A stretch of DNA of 64,000 nt from Caryophanales bacterium UBA1427 (GTDB taxonomy: Bacteria > Bacillota_I > Bacilli_A > ML615J-28 > CAG-313), in NCBI GenBank assembly GCA_002329485.1, contig DCTZ01000028.1, positions 1-64,000 on the forward strand, given 5' to 3'. Made by a program: the position numbers and the translations under genes. Below the pieces are notes generated by a model. It did no database searches, had not been told where the DNA came from, and was given only the letters and a program-made list of their open reading frames with translations. Positions 9,303-17,272 of the stretch are shown one piece after another. How positions within the stretch are numbered: the first letter of the stretch is position 1; the number at the start of each line of letters is the position of its first letter.

Positions 9303-9338
9303 AACCAAAAGTAACGATTGTTGTTCGTTACTTTTGGC
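9303..9338 (-). terminator. terminator of the 456-residue lipoprotein gene
   Basis: A perfect 13-base-pair stem (CCAAAAGTAACGA with its complement, seven-base loop) is followed on the minus strand by a run of T. It lies directly past the stop at 9347. Confidence 0.9.
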
Positions 9339-9346
9339 TTTTATTC

Positions 9347-10717
9347 CTAGGGAATCACCGGTTCCGGGACAGGTATCGGTTCAAATAATCTGACCGGGGC
9401 GAAATTGGTATCCCGATATACTTTGTAAGCGACCAGCGCTCCGAAGCCCTGCGGGGTCGAGAAGGCGGTGTCGATTTCGCCATCGATGGACCAACTGAAT
9501 TCGCCGTTGTTTTCATATTGCAAAAGCGAACTGATCAGGGTTGAACCGCCAGATGTCCAATAATCACTAGCCGGGTTTAAACCGTTGGCAATCAGAGCGA
9601 TTATTGCGGATGCAGTGGATACACAGTTTGCTCCGTTATGGTCGATGCCGCTTGCTGAAAACTTGGTGTAGAGATGGTCGCTGTAGCGGTTGACAAGAAG
9701 AGCATATTTGTCGTAGTCCCGATAATTGGCCAGGGCAATCAAAGCCGAAGCCGCAATATCCGGTGCCGGATTGTTAGTCGACGATGTAACGACCACATTC
9801 AGCAAATCCATAACTTTGTCAGCACTGACATTGACCAGTCCCAAAGCAAGAAGGACATAGTTGTTCTGAATGGTCGTCAGTTTTCCGTAGACATTTTTCA
9901 GACGATTGATTGTATTGGTCGGGTCGATGCCGAAATTAATCATGTTGATGATGTCCTGCAGCAGCGTCTTGACATACCCGGAACTGTTTGGGTCGTAAAC
10001 CTTGAGACGATAATAATCTTCGACTTTCAGGTGGGATATAAACGAGGCAAGACTTACGTCATAGCCGTTTCGTTCCAACAGTTTGATGGCACTTACCACA
10101 TATTGGTCAAGAACCGGCATCTTGGTAAAGTATTGGCTCGCATGGTTCCGGATAAATTTGTAAACTACCTGGTCGACGGTGGAATCCAACATACTGAGGT
10201 TGATTCTGAGAAGATTCCGAACAATAAGAGTATCTTTGGATTTGTAATCGGTGGTTTTCAAATTGGTCAAAAGTTCGTTGTTCAAATAGTACTGCAACTG
10301 ATAGTTCGGATCGATAAACGTATTAGCAATCGACTTTATTTCCTTGGTTTCTTCGTCTTCGTCAATCGGCAAATAAAGACGCAACAAATCTTCGATTTTA
10401 TCGCCAATACGGAAATGGATATCTTTGTCAAACAAAATTTCATTGGTCAAATCGATGACTTTTACCCTGAGATAACCGTCATAAATTCCGGCCAAAATCG
10501 GTTTTAAAGTTTCCAGTTTTTCGGCTATCCGATAAACATTGTGGGGATTTTGGTCGAGTTCGGCTTTTAAAGCTTCCAATTCTTCGGCATACTCCGGGTA
10601 TTCTGCTAATAAGGCATCAATTTCCGAACGGAGATTGCGACGGTTATTAGGTCCGCAGGCGCTTAAACTTAGAAGCATAAAAGCAATTAAGAGAAAGATT
10701 GAGATTTTCTTCACCAT
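9347..10717 (-). CDS. lipoprotein with alpha-helical toroid-like C-terminal region, function unknown
   Basis: The product is 456 residues. A signal peptide ends in the lipobox L-S-A-C (cysteine near residue 21), so it is probably lipid-anchored outside the membrane. Residues about 30-75 are charged and helical. From about residue 180 onward there are repeated helical hairpins, and the region around 370-440 (the D-Y-W-T-S-G-G segment, F-S-W-S, S-T-P-Q-G-F-G-A-L-V-A-Y) resembles the alpha/alpha-toroid repeats of prenyltransferase/squalene-cyclase-fold extracellular proteins. Some of those bind ligands rather than catalyse. I see no catalytic aspartates or metal site. It is a single-gene unit with a clear promoter (10763-10791) and terminator. 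The fold suggestion is inference. Confidence 0.72.
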   Translation of the reverse strand: MVKKISIFLLIAFMLLSLSACGPNNRRNLRSEIDALLAEYPEYAEELEALKAELDQNPHNVYRIAEKLETLKPILAGIYDGYLRVKVIDLTNEILFDKDIHFRIGDKIEDLLRLYLPIDEDEETKEIKSIANTFIDPNYQLQYYLNNELLTNLKTTDYKSKDTLIVRNLLRINLSMLDSTVDQVVYKFIRNHASQYFTKMPVLDQYVVSAIKLLERNGYDVSLASFISHLKVEDYYRLKVYDPNSSGYVKTLLQDIINMINFGIDPTNTINRLKNVYGKLTTIQNNYVLLALGLVNVSADKVMDLLNVVVTSSTNNPAPDIAASALIALANYRDYDKYALLVNRYSDHLYTKFSASGIDHNGANCVSTASAIIALIANGLNPASDYWTSGGSTLISSLLQYENNGEFSWSIDGEIDTAFSTPQGFGALVAYKVYRDTNFAPVRLFEPIPVPEPVIP

Positions 10718-10762
10718 ACTAGTCCTTCTTTCCGCTTTTTCTTCGGTTTTGGTACTGCTTTC

Positions 10763-10791
10763 ATTATACTAAATGTCCATTCCTTTTGCAA
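10763..10791 (-). promoter_or_regulatory. sigma-A promoter for the 456-residue lipoprotein gene
   Basis: On the minus strand TTGCAA, a 17-base spacer and TATAAT lie about 45 bases before the start codon. Confidence 0.78.
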
Positions 10792-10820
10792 CGATAATAT
10801 TAAGGTTATTTTCCGGGAAT

Positions 10821-10850
10821 TAAAACCACCCCTTTTTTAGGAGTGGTTGC
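10821..10850 (-). terminator. terminator of rpsD
   Basis: On the minus strand AACCACTCC...GGGGTGGTT is followed by T-rich sequence, about 20 bases past the rpsD stop. Confidence 0.8.
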
Positions 10851-10869
10851 TGCTACTTGTGTTTGTTGA

Positions 10870-11469
10870 TTAACGGTTGTAGAATTCAACAATCAGATTT
10901 TCTCTGATGTCGGTCAGGATTTCGCTGCGTTCTGGGTAACGGACAAAAGTACCTACGCCGGTGTTTTCGTCGTATTCCACGAACGGAACCCGGGCAACGG
11001 TTTGTTCAAGCGCTTCTTTAACAACGCTTAAACCGCGTGATTTTTCTTTCAGGCTGATTTTTTGACCCGGTTTAACCAAAATCGACGGAATATCGGCTTT
11101 TTTGCCGTCTAACAGAATATGACCGTGGGTAACAAGTTGGCGGGCTTGACGACGGGTAGTTGCAAAGCCTAAACGATAGACAAGATTGTCAATTCTCGAT
11201 TCCAACAGGAACAAGAAGTTGTCGCCTTGTTTGCCAGGAAGTTTTCCGGCTTTTTCAAAAAGGTTCCGGAATTGTCTTTCGTTAATGCCATATGTGAAAC
11301 GGACTTTTTGTTTTTCCTGTAATTGAAGACCATATTCGGAAAGTTTGCTGCGACGTTGTCCGTGTTGCCCTGGAGCAAATGGACGGCGTTGCAATTCTTT
11401 ACCGGTTTCAAGAACAGAGAACTTTAGTCTTCTCGCTTGTTTCCATACTGGTCCGGTATAACGTGCCAT
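10870..11469 (-). CDS. rpsD: 30S ribosomal protein S4
   Basis: This 199-residue primary 16S rRNA-binding protein nucleates the 30S 5' domain and in many bacteria also represses its own mRNA. It begins M-A-R-Y-T-G-P with the usual basic N-terminal region and has an S4 RNA-binding domain at about 90-150, including the motif [13 protein letters not shown]. The cysteine pairs that form a zinc site in some S4 paralogues are absent, so this is the zinc-independent form. I chose 11469 because the in-frame upstream ATG (11487) overlaps the GGAGG ribosome site. The gene stands alone, outside the alpha operon, behind a long structured leader, as in other Firmicutes. Confidence 0.97.
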   Translation of the reverse strand: MARYTGPVWKQARRLKFSVLETGKELQRRPFAPGQHGQRRSKLSEYGLQLQEKQKVRFTYGINERQFRNLFEKAGKLPGKQGDNFLFLLESRIDNLVYRLGFATTRRQARQLVTHGHILLDGKKADIPSILVKPGQKISLKEKSRGLSVVKEALEQTVARVPFVEYDENTGVGTFVRYPERSEILTDIRENLIVEFYNR

Positions 11470-11487
11470 GTTTTTTTCCTCCTTCAT

Positions 11488-11638
11488 TTATAAAATAAAC
11501 GTGAGATAAAAAATCCGTAACTGATTATAGGCAGATTGTCCTAGTGCTTTCGCCTAAGCAGCGAGGTTACTCGCATCCATCTACGTGACAGTCTACTTCT
11601 ACCATCATTACAAATGCTGCTTTTATCGCACGAAATAT
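11488..11638 (-). ncRNA. structured rpsD leader, probable S4 autoregulatory RNA
   Basis: About 150 bases of transcribed leader separate the promoter from rpsD. The minus strand contains stems such as GCGAG-TAAC-CTCGC (around 11572-11558), a GGCGAAAGC tetraloop-like hairpin, and longer-range complementarity (GACTGTC with GACAATC). Standalone rpsD genes in Firmicutes commonly carry an S4-binding leader in this position. The identification rests on position and foldability, not on an alignment. Confidence 0.6.
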
Positions 11639-11667
11639 ATTATACCTTTTTTTGCGTTTTTAGTCAA
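11639..11667 (-). promoter_or_regulatory. sigma-A promoter for rpsD
   Basis: On the minus strand TTGACT, a 17-base spacer and TATAAT match consensus at eleven of twelve positions. Confidence 0.88.
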
Positions 11668-11698
11668 ACAATTCGATTTTATTTTGGCTTTTAGCGAT

Positions 11699-13987
11699 TT
11701 AAGGCTTTTGGCCGTTTCCTTCCCAGAATTTGATATTCATGGTCATTTTGGAAATCCACGGGTCAAAGAAGTAAAGGAGCTGCGGAAGGAAAATCAGAAC
11801 CAACAAAGCGGACAACAGAGCTCCGCGTCCGATTAAGGAACCGATGGCGGAAACCCCTTCGACGCTCGAAATCAAAGCTAGAATAAAACCCGCGGATGCC
11901 ATGATTAACGACGAAGTAAGGATGGAGTTTCCCGAATTGACAATCGAACGCATCATGGCGCGTTTTTTGTTCATCGATTTCCGGTTGTCCAAATACCTTC
12001 CGGTTAACAGAATGGCATAGTCGATGGTGGCCCCAAGCTGAATGGAACTGACTATCATATAACCGATGAAAATCAGCGGCTGATTCATTAGATTCGGGAT
12101 GCTCATGTTGATCCAAATCGACAGTTCGATAACAAAAACCAAAATGAACGGCAAAATCAGGGACTTAAATGAGAAAATCAAAATAATCAGCACTGCGATT
12201 ATCGAAAGCAGATTGACTTTGACAAAGTCGCTTTCCACAACTTCCTTGATTTCCATGACGCTAGGGGTAACGCCCAACAAGTAATAGTTTTGATAGGCGA
12301 GTTCGTCGGCGCTTGCTTTAATCGTCCTGACCGCATTAAACGCTTCTTCCGATTCGCTGGAGGTCTGAACCGAAATAATGATGCGCGAATAATTCGGCGA
12401 CAGAAGCTGCGCTTCCATGTGCGGCGGAATGGAGTCTTTGATCCAATCTTCCGGCCTGCCGTAACCTTCGCTTTCCAACCAGGCCAAAAAAGCTTCTTCG
12501 ATTCTTTTTGTTTCCGGCGTTTCCGGAAGGTTCAGTTTCGGAAGGTAAGTGGAGATATCGGTCATTTGGTAATAGGATTGGACATTGGCTTTGATGTTTA
12601 AGTTTTTCAGTCTCAGTTTGATATCGTCAATCAAACGGAACTCGGCTTTTTTGGTCTCCTCAATATTGATTACACCGTCGGTTTTGACGTGCGGAAGCAG
12701 TAAAACAATCATATTGGTATTGCCAAATTCTTTTTCGATACGTTCGATTTCGACGGCCGCTTCGCTTCCTTCGCCGGATTCCATGGCACTGTTGCCGTAC
12801 AGGAATTTGTTGTTGTTTTGATAAATATAAGTCGGATAAACGAGCATGACCGCAATAATCGGAACGATAATCCGATAACGGAAAGCTTTGTCGCTTAAGC
12901 GTAGCAGTTTAGGCGCAAACAGACGGTGTCGGGTCTTTTCGATGCCCTTATCGAACAAAAGGATTAGGGAAGGCATGAATACAAAAACGCAGACAATGCT
13001 GAGAAGAACCCCTTTAATCATGACCAGCGCCAAATCGATACCGATTGAGTAACGCATAAAGAGCAAAGCGGCGAAACCTGCTACCGTCGTTAAGGAACTG
13101 GAAAGAATGGAAACATACGATTTGGAAAGCGCATTTTTCAGGGCTGTAACGTTGTCGCCTTTATTGTGTTCTTTTTCTTCGTGATAACGGTGCAAAAGGA
13201 AAATGGCATAATCCATCGAAACCGCAAACTGCAACAACGTTGCCGTGGAATGGGTAAAAAACGATATTTCGCCGAAAATCAGATTCGTTCCCATATTGAT
13301 GACAACGGCCGCACCGATGACGATGATAAAGAGGAACGGTTCCAAAAAACTGGTGGTAAAAATAAAAAGAATCACTAAAAAAATAGGCAACACAAAAATC
13401 GTGATATTGAAAACTTCTTTTTCGGTGGCATGACGGGCATGATAGGTGGAAACCGCTGAACCCGCCATCGCGTATTTGTAATCGAGTTTATTCAGGTATT
13501 CGCGGATATCGGTAATCGTTTGGTCGGTGACATCGCTGTAATCACCGTTTTTGAAAACGACCTGGAAGAGGACTTTTCGGTTTTTGTAAAATTGGTTGAC
13601 ACCCGGGATATCCGCAAAATATTCCTGCATGGTCGCATCGGACAAAAAAACGTTTTCGAATTCCAACAAAATATCCGGTTCCACAAACGTATCGAGCCAT
13701 AAAATGTCGAGGATTCCGTCATTGTTGTTGATAAGGGTCTGCTTAAGATTGATTGCCCGGTCGATGGTGATATTTTCAATCATGATGCTTGCTTGACCCA
13801 TAATGCCAAACTCTTCTTCCATGACTTTCAGGGCTTGTTTGGTTCCCATGTCTTCGGGTAAGTATTTCGTAAAGTCGTAGTTGATTCTGACAAAGGGAAA
13901 CATGATGGCCGAAGCCAACACAAGTAATAATGTTCCGGCCAAAAACCAGTAACGAAAACGTATAACGAATGCTGCCAGTCGCTTCAT
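11699..13987 (-). CDS. MMPL/RND-superfamily transporter
   Basis: This 762-residue membrane protein has the RND architecture typical of Gram-positive MMPL/HpnN proteins. There are two halves, each with one membrane helix (about 10-32 and 370-390), a large external loop (about 35-190 and 395-585), and a five-helix bundle (about 195-345 and 595-745). Each bundle has the paired motif with a buried aspartate and Y-A-I-(F)LL (S-M-D-Y-A-I-F around 255; A-T-I-D-Y-A-I around 655), which carries protons in relatives. Its gene starts three bases after the stop of a TetR repressor gene, so the two form an operon. A proton-driven efflux or lipid-export pump induced by a ligand of that TetR protein is the natural reading; the substrate is unknown. 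Confidence 0.87.
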   Translation of the reverse strand: MKRLAAFVIRFRYWFLAGTLLLVLASAIMFPFVRINYDFTKYLPEDMGTKQALKVMEEEFGIMGQASIMIENITIDRAINLKQTLINNNDGILDILWLDTFVEPDILLEFENVFLSDATMQEYFADIPGVNQFYKNRKVLFQVVFKNGDYSDVTDQTITDIREYLNKLDYKYAMAGSAVSTYHARHATEKEVFNITIFVLPIFLVILFIFTTSFLEPFLFIIVIGAAVVINMGTNLIFGEISFFTHSTATLLQFAVSMDYAIFLLHRYHEEKEHNKGDNVTALKNALSKSYVSILSSSLTTVAGFAALLFMRYSIGIDLALVMIKGVLLSIVCVFVFMPSLILLFDKGIEKTRHRLFAPKLLRLSDKAFRYRIIVPIIAVMLVYPTYIYQNNNKFLYGNSAMESGEGSEAAVEIERIEKEFGNTNMIVLLLPHVKTDGVINIEETKKAEFRLIDDIKLRLKNLNIKANVQSYYQMTDISTYLPKLNLPETPETKRIEEAFLAWLESEGYGRPEDWIKDSIPPHMEAQLLSPNYSRIIISVQTSSESEEAFNAVRTIKASADELAYQNYYLLGVTPSVMEIKEVVESDFVKVNLLSIIAVLIILIFSFKSLILPFILVFVIELSIWINMSIPNLMNQPLIFIGYMIVSSIQLGATIDYAILLTGRYLDNRKSMNKKRAMMRSIVNSGNSILTSSLIMASAGFILALISSVEGVSAIGSLIGRGALLSALLVLIFLPQLLYFFDPWISKMTMNIKFWEGNGQKP

Positions 13988-13990
13988 GTC

Positions 13991-14569
13991 TTAATTTTCC
14001 TTTCCTTCGATTCTTTGATCAAGCTGATAAAATAAATAACCGATGACTTTATTGAGCACCGGTGATAATTTGCCCGGCTCTTCGTGGTATTTGGATAAAA
14101 CGTGGACGACGCTAGCCAAAGTGGCTTCGGTAATCGCTTCGGCAAGATCGTCGTCGATATGGCTGAATTCGAATTTTATCCGTTCCAAAACAGCCCCCCG
14201 CACCTGCTGATAAACTTTTTCGTATTTGGATCCTTTGACCTTGGTTAACAAAATCAAAATCGTGGTGCTGTAAGCCTCGCAGATTTTAACCAAACTTTTG
14301 ATACTGTAGTTGAACCGCTCGTCAACCGTGATTCCGACGATTTCACGGTCGGTTTTGGCAATCAGATTGATGATTTGTTGGTAAGGTTCTTCCAGGATCT
14401 GATCCAAGATTTTTTCTTTGGAAGGAAAATAACGATATATATTACCCACCGTAATGCCGCTAAGTTTGGCAAGGTGGCGCATATTGACATCAAGAAATCC
14501 TTTTTGCATAAATTCGTCCGTGGCTACTTTGAGGATTCGTTCTCGGACTTCGGGTTTCAGATATTGCAT
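13991..14569 (-). CDS. TetR/AcrR-family transcriptional regulator
   Basis: This 192-residue one-component repressor has an N-terminal helix-turn-helix (about 20-55), with the recognition-helix pattern G-I-T-V-G-N-I-Y-R-Y-F-P-S-K-E that is diagnostic of TetR proteins. The C-terminal ligand-binding region is all-helical and unassigned. The ATG at 14569 is preceded by GGAGG; a longer reading would begin before that site. It is the first gene of the two-gene operon with the MMPL pump, driven by a consensus promoter, so it probably represses its own promoter and the pump. Confidence 0.9.
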   Translation of the reverse strand: MQYLKPEVRERILKVATDEFMQKGFLDVNMRHLAKLSGITVGNIYRYFPSKEKILDQILEEPYQQIINLIAKTDREIVGITVDERFNYSIKSLVKICEAYSTTILILLTKVKGSKYEKVYQQVRGAVLERIKFEFSHIDDDLAEAITEATLASVVHVLSKYHEEPGKLSPVLNKVIGYLFYQLDQRIEGKEN

Positions 14570-14591
14570 AAATAAACCTCCGTTCATTTTT

Positions 14592-14620
14592 ATTATATAT
14601 CTATTCTATTTTTGTGTCAA
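14592..14620 (-). promoter_or_regulatory. sigma-A promoter for tetR-MMPL operon
   Basis: On the minus strand TTGACA, a 17-base spacer and TATAAT form a perfect consensus promoter. The spacer and -10 contain a repeated A-T-A-G/A-T-A pattern that could be part of a TetR operator. Such a strong core promoter is expected to be held down by a repressor. Confidence 0.9.
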
Positions 14621-14701
14621 TGGAAATATTCATCTTTTTTTGGCTTATTTTGACCAAAAAAACAAAAGCCGAAAAAAGGAATCAATTTGTTTTTTTAATA
14701 G

Positions 14702-14736
14702 AAAAAAGCCCTGACTGTAAGCATGCAATCAAGGCT
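14702..14736 (-). terminator. terminator of the tyrosine phenol-lyase-like gene
   Basis: On the minus strand AGCCTTGA...TCAGGGCT is followed by TTTTTT, about 30 bases past the stop at 14767. Confidence 0.82.
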
Positions 14737-14766
14737 GTTTCGGATTTATTTTTTAAAATCAGGATT

Positions 14767-16215
14767 TTAATTGTTGTCTCCGAAATCCTTTCGGAAAGCA
14801 TCGGCCAAGCGTTTTTGCCAAGGCGAAGTCGGTTCGAGTTCGCCGAAGAAGAAACGCAAAATATCCGGTTCTTTGACAAACTTAAGTCCGCCCACCAAGT
14901 CACGGTGGTTGTACAACCAAACAATTCGGTCAACGGCATAATTGACCTGCGATAGGGTAAAGACTCTTCTCGGCAAAGCGAGACGCAGCAATTCCACTTC
15001 TGCCAGTCTTTCCCGGCCGTCCGGTTCTCTTTGTTCGGACATGGTGCCGCGTTCCATACCTCTGATGCCGCTGACAAGGTATAATGCGGAGGCAAGAGCA
15101 CCGGCAGGGTATTCGGATTGCGGAACATGAGGAAGAAAGCTCATGGCATCCAAATGGCAGCCGAGTCCTCCCGGAGGAGTAACAACCGGTACGCCGTGTT
15201 TTTCCAAGGCTTCCGCCATATAGGCGATAAATTCCGGACCCTGGTTGATGACTTCTTCATCCATCGTTTCGTCCAAACCGACCGCAATAGCTTCCATTTC
15301 TTTAACGCTCATGCCGCCATATGTGAGGAATCCTTCGTATAAAGGAACCAATTCTTTCATTCTTTCGTATAAATCTAGGTTTTTTAAAACAATTCCTCCG
15401 CCTTTGGCAAACCCGAGTTTGCGTGCGGAGAAATAGACAATGTCGAAAAGCTGGCAGATTTCTTTAGTTAATTCTTTGATGGTTTTGTGCTGTTCGGCGA
15501 CTTCTCTTTTCTTGATGAAATACAGGTTGTCCTGAAGCAAGCTTGCGTCAAGCACCGTAATAACACCGTGTTTTTTGCACATTTCGGTTACTTCGCGGAT
15601 ATTGGCAAGCGAGAAAGGTTGACCGCCGATCAGATTGGTTCCTGCTTCCATGCGCAGGAATGCAATTTTTTCTTTCGGATACTGGGCAAAATACTTCTTC
15701 AACTTTTCGATATCCATATTGCCTTTAAACGGATGGGTGCTTTGAAGTTTCAACCCTTCGTCGATGACCAATTCGTCGACTTCGCCCCCTTGCAAAACAA
15801 TATGCGATTTGGTGGTGGTGAAATGGTAGTTCATCGGCACCCGCATTCCCGGTTTGACCAAAGTTTTGGCGATAATGTGTTCGCAGGCCCTTCCCTGGTG
15901 CGCCGGCAAAAAAAACGGAAGTCCGAACAGCGAGGTTACTTTTTCTTCCAATTTGTAATAGGTTGCGCTCCCCGCATAGGCATCGTCGGCAATCATCATC
16001 GAGGCGAGCTGTTGATCGCTCATCGCATTGACGCCGCTGTCCGTCAGCATGTCCAAAAAGACATCCTGGTTTCTGAGCAGGAAAGTATTGTTTCCGGCTT
16101 TTTGAATGGCTTCCAACCGTTTTTCGAGCGGAAGCAAATGAAGTTTTTGCACAATTCGCACTTTGTGCATTTCCAAAGGTTGTTGAGGTAAAAATTTCAT
16201 TTCGATTTTTGTCAT
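14767..16215 (-). CDS. beta-eliminating lyase, tyrosine phenol-lyase-like (tryptophanase family)
   Basis: This 482-residue PLP enzyme belongs to the tyrosine phenol-lyase/tryptophanase family, which splits the aromatic side chain from tyrosine or tryptophan to give pyruvate and ammonia, reversibly. The PLP lysine is K266 (S-A-R-K). Y80, T135, N194, D223, and R416/R417 line up with known active-site residues of Citrobacter tyrosine phenol-lyase. R389 in G-M-E-R-G and the R-F-F motif at 454-456 match Arg381 and Phe448, which favour tyrosine; tryptophanases differ at the first of these. A leucine (226) replaces the family arginine that follows D-A-T, and the C-terminus is about 25 residues longer. 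The ATG at 16215 has an AGGAAGG site. It sits behind a T-box with tyrosine features. True substrate is unproven. Confidence 0.8.
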   Translation of the reverse strand: MTKIEMKFLPQQPLEMHKVRIVQKLHLLPLEKRLEAIQKAGNNTFLLRNQDVFLDMLTDSGVNAMSDQQLASMMIADDAYAGSATYYKLEEKVTSLFGLPFFLPAHQGRACEHIIAKTLVKPGMRVPMNYHFTTTKSHIVLQGGEVDELVIDEGLKLQSTHPFKGNMDIEKLKKYFAQYPKEKIAFLRMEAGTNLIGGQPFSLANIREVTEMCKKHGVITVLDASLLQDNLYFIKKREVAEQHKTIKELTKEICQLFDIVYFSARKLGFAKGGGIVLKNLDLYERMKELVPLYEGFLTYGGMSVKEMEAIAVGLDETMDEEVINQGPEFIAYMAEALEKHGVPVVTPPGGLGCHLDAMSFLPHVPQSEYPAGALASALYLVSGIRGMERGTMSEQREPDGRERLAEVELLRLALPRRVFTLSQVNYAVDRIVWLYNHRDLVGGLKFVKEPDILRFFFGELEPTSPWQKRLADAFRKDFGDNN

Positions 16216-16255
16216 TTTCTTTTCCTTCCTTATTCTATTAAATTTTAATAGGGTG

Positions 16256-16490
16256 AGGATGAAAAAAAGATTCATCCTCAGGCATAAGGACGAATCTAAA
16301 TAGACCGTGGTACCACCTTACTTCGCTATTCTTTATAATAGCCTCACGTTTGTTTTGGGTTCTGGATGACAAACAACCAGGACAGACTCCCATATCCGTA
16401 TTTCGCCTTTTTTCCTTTTGAAGCACTCGCACCGACCGTGCTCTCTCTGAACATTAAAAGGAGTTGCTACTGGACAATATGATCAACGTC
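16256..16490 (-). promoter_or_regulatory. T-box riboswitch leader, probable tyrosine specificity
   Basis: The minus strand carries the T-box core AGGTGGTACCACGG (16319-16306), followed by a terminator stem (GATTCGTCC...GGATGAATC) and T7. Upstream are Stem I elements (AGAGAG, then GGTGCGAG), and a Stem III hairpin GCTATT-ATAAAG-AATAGC. The specifier region reads GCGAAA-TAC-GG, which in the usual C-G-A-A-A-specifier context gives UAC (Tyr). The T-box bulge is UGGU, which pairs with a discriminator A, as in tRNA-Tyr; tRNA-Trp has G. Uncharged tRNA-Tyr should prevent termination and turn on the downstream lyase. The leader starts directly after the tpiA stop. A weak promoter (TTGACT, about 16 bases, TAATAA) may lie in the end of tpiA. 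Confidence 0.9.
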
Positions 16491-16492
16491 CG

Positions 16493-17257
16493 TCATTTAG
16501 TTTTTATTAGTGCTGCTTTCGTGAAAGTCAAAAAGTCTTTCGCGTCAAGACTTGCACCGCCGATTAATGCGCCATCGATGTGCGGTAGCGCAAGAAGCGA
16601 GTCAATGTTGGATGTTTTGACACTACCTCCGTAAAGGATGCGGATGTTTTCCGCCGCGTCTTCACCATACATTGCATCGATTAAGAAACGGATAAATCCG
16701 ATAGTTTCGTTGGCTTGTTCTGGGGTTGCGGTCCGGCCAGTTCCGATTGCCCAAATAGGTTCATAGGCAATAATCAGGTTTTCTACCTGTTCTTTGGTCA
16801 AACCCTGCAAATCCGCCTGGATTTGGGCTTTGATAACCTGTTCGGTTTTGCCGCTTTCCCGTTCGCTTAGGGATTCGCCTACGCAAAGGATTGGGATTAA
16901 ATCCTTGTTAAACGCCGCATGCAATTTTTTGTTGACCGTTTCGTCGGTTTCGTTAAACATGGCGCGGCGTTCGCTGTGGCCGATTATGACATAACTGACG
17001 CCCAAACTTTTCAACATGTCGGGAGATATTTCTCCGGTAAAAGCGCCGCTCGATTCATAATGCATATTTTGGGCGCCGATGCGTAAGTTTTCTCCCTGCC
17101 GCTTGACTAAGCAGCGAAGGACGGTGAAAGGTGCGCAGATGACACTTTCCACCAAATCTTTGGAAGGCACTTCGTTGTTTACCGCATAAATAAACTCCAG
17201 TGCCTCTGGGCGGGTTTTGAACATCTTCCAATTACCCGCGATTACCGGTTTTCTCAT
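16493..17257 (-). CDS. tpiA: triosephosphate isomerase
   Basis: This 254-residue TIM-barrel enzyme interconverts dihydroxyacetone phosphate and glyceraldehyde 3-phosphate. The N-terminal G-N-W-K-M-F contains the catalytic N and K. The histidine is in I-I-G-H-S-E-R-R and the catalytic glutamate in the signature A-Y-E-P-I-W-A-I-G-T-G. The phosphate-binding L-Y-G-G-S-V and G-G-A-S motifs are near the end. Length is standard. It lies 15 bases downstream of pgk, in a pgk-tpiA glycolytic operon. It stops with TGA, which shows UGA is a stop here. Confidence 0.98.
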   Translation of the reverse strand: MRKPVIAGNWKMFKTRPEALEFIYAVNNEVPSKDLVESVICAPFTVLRCLVKRQGENLRIGAQNMHYESSGAFTGEISPDMLKSLGVSYVIIGHSERRAMFNETDETVNKKLHAAFNKDLIPILCVGESLSERESGKTEQVIKAQIQADLQGLTKEQVENLIIAYEPIWAIGTGRTATPEQANETIGFIRFLIDAMYGEDAAENIRILYGGSVKTSNIDSLLALPHIDGALIGGASLDAKDFLTFTKAALIKTK

Positions 17258-17272
17258 TATTTTTCCTCGATT

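Noticed and set aside
15487..16191. Long open frame on the plus strand opposite the tyrosine phenol-lyase-like gene
   Set aside because: It lies wholly antisense to a well-supported enzyme gene, has no ribosome site and its translation shows no family features. Many similar plus-strand frames opposite real genes across the window were rejected for the same reason.
14767..16215. Naming the enzyme tryptophanase
   Set aside because: R389 in the M-E-R-G motif and the tyrosine-type T-box both favour the tyrosine phenol-lyase side; the tryptophan reading conflicts with the discriminator pairing base.
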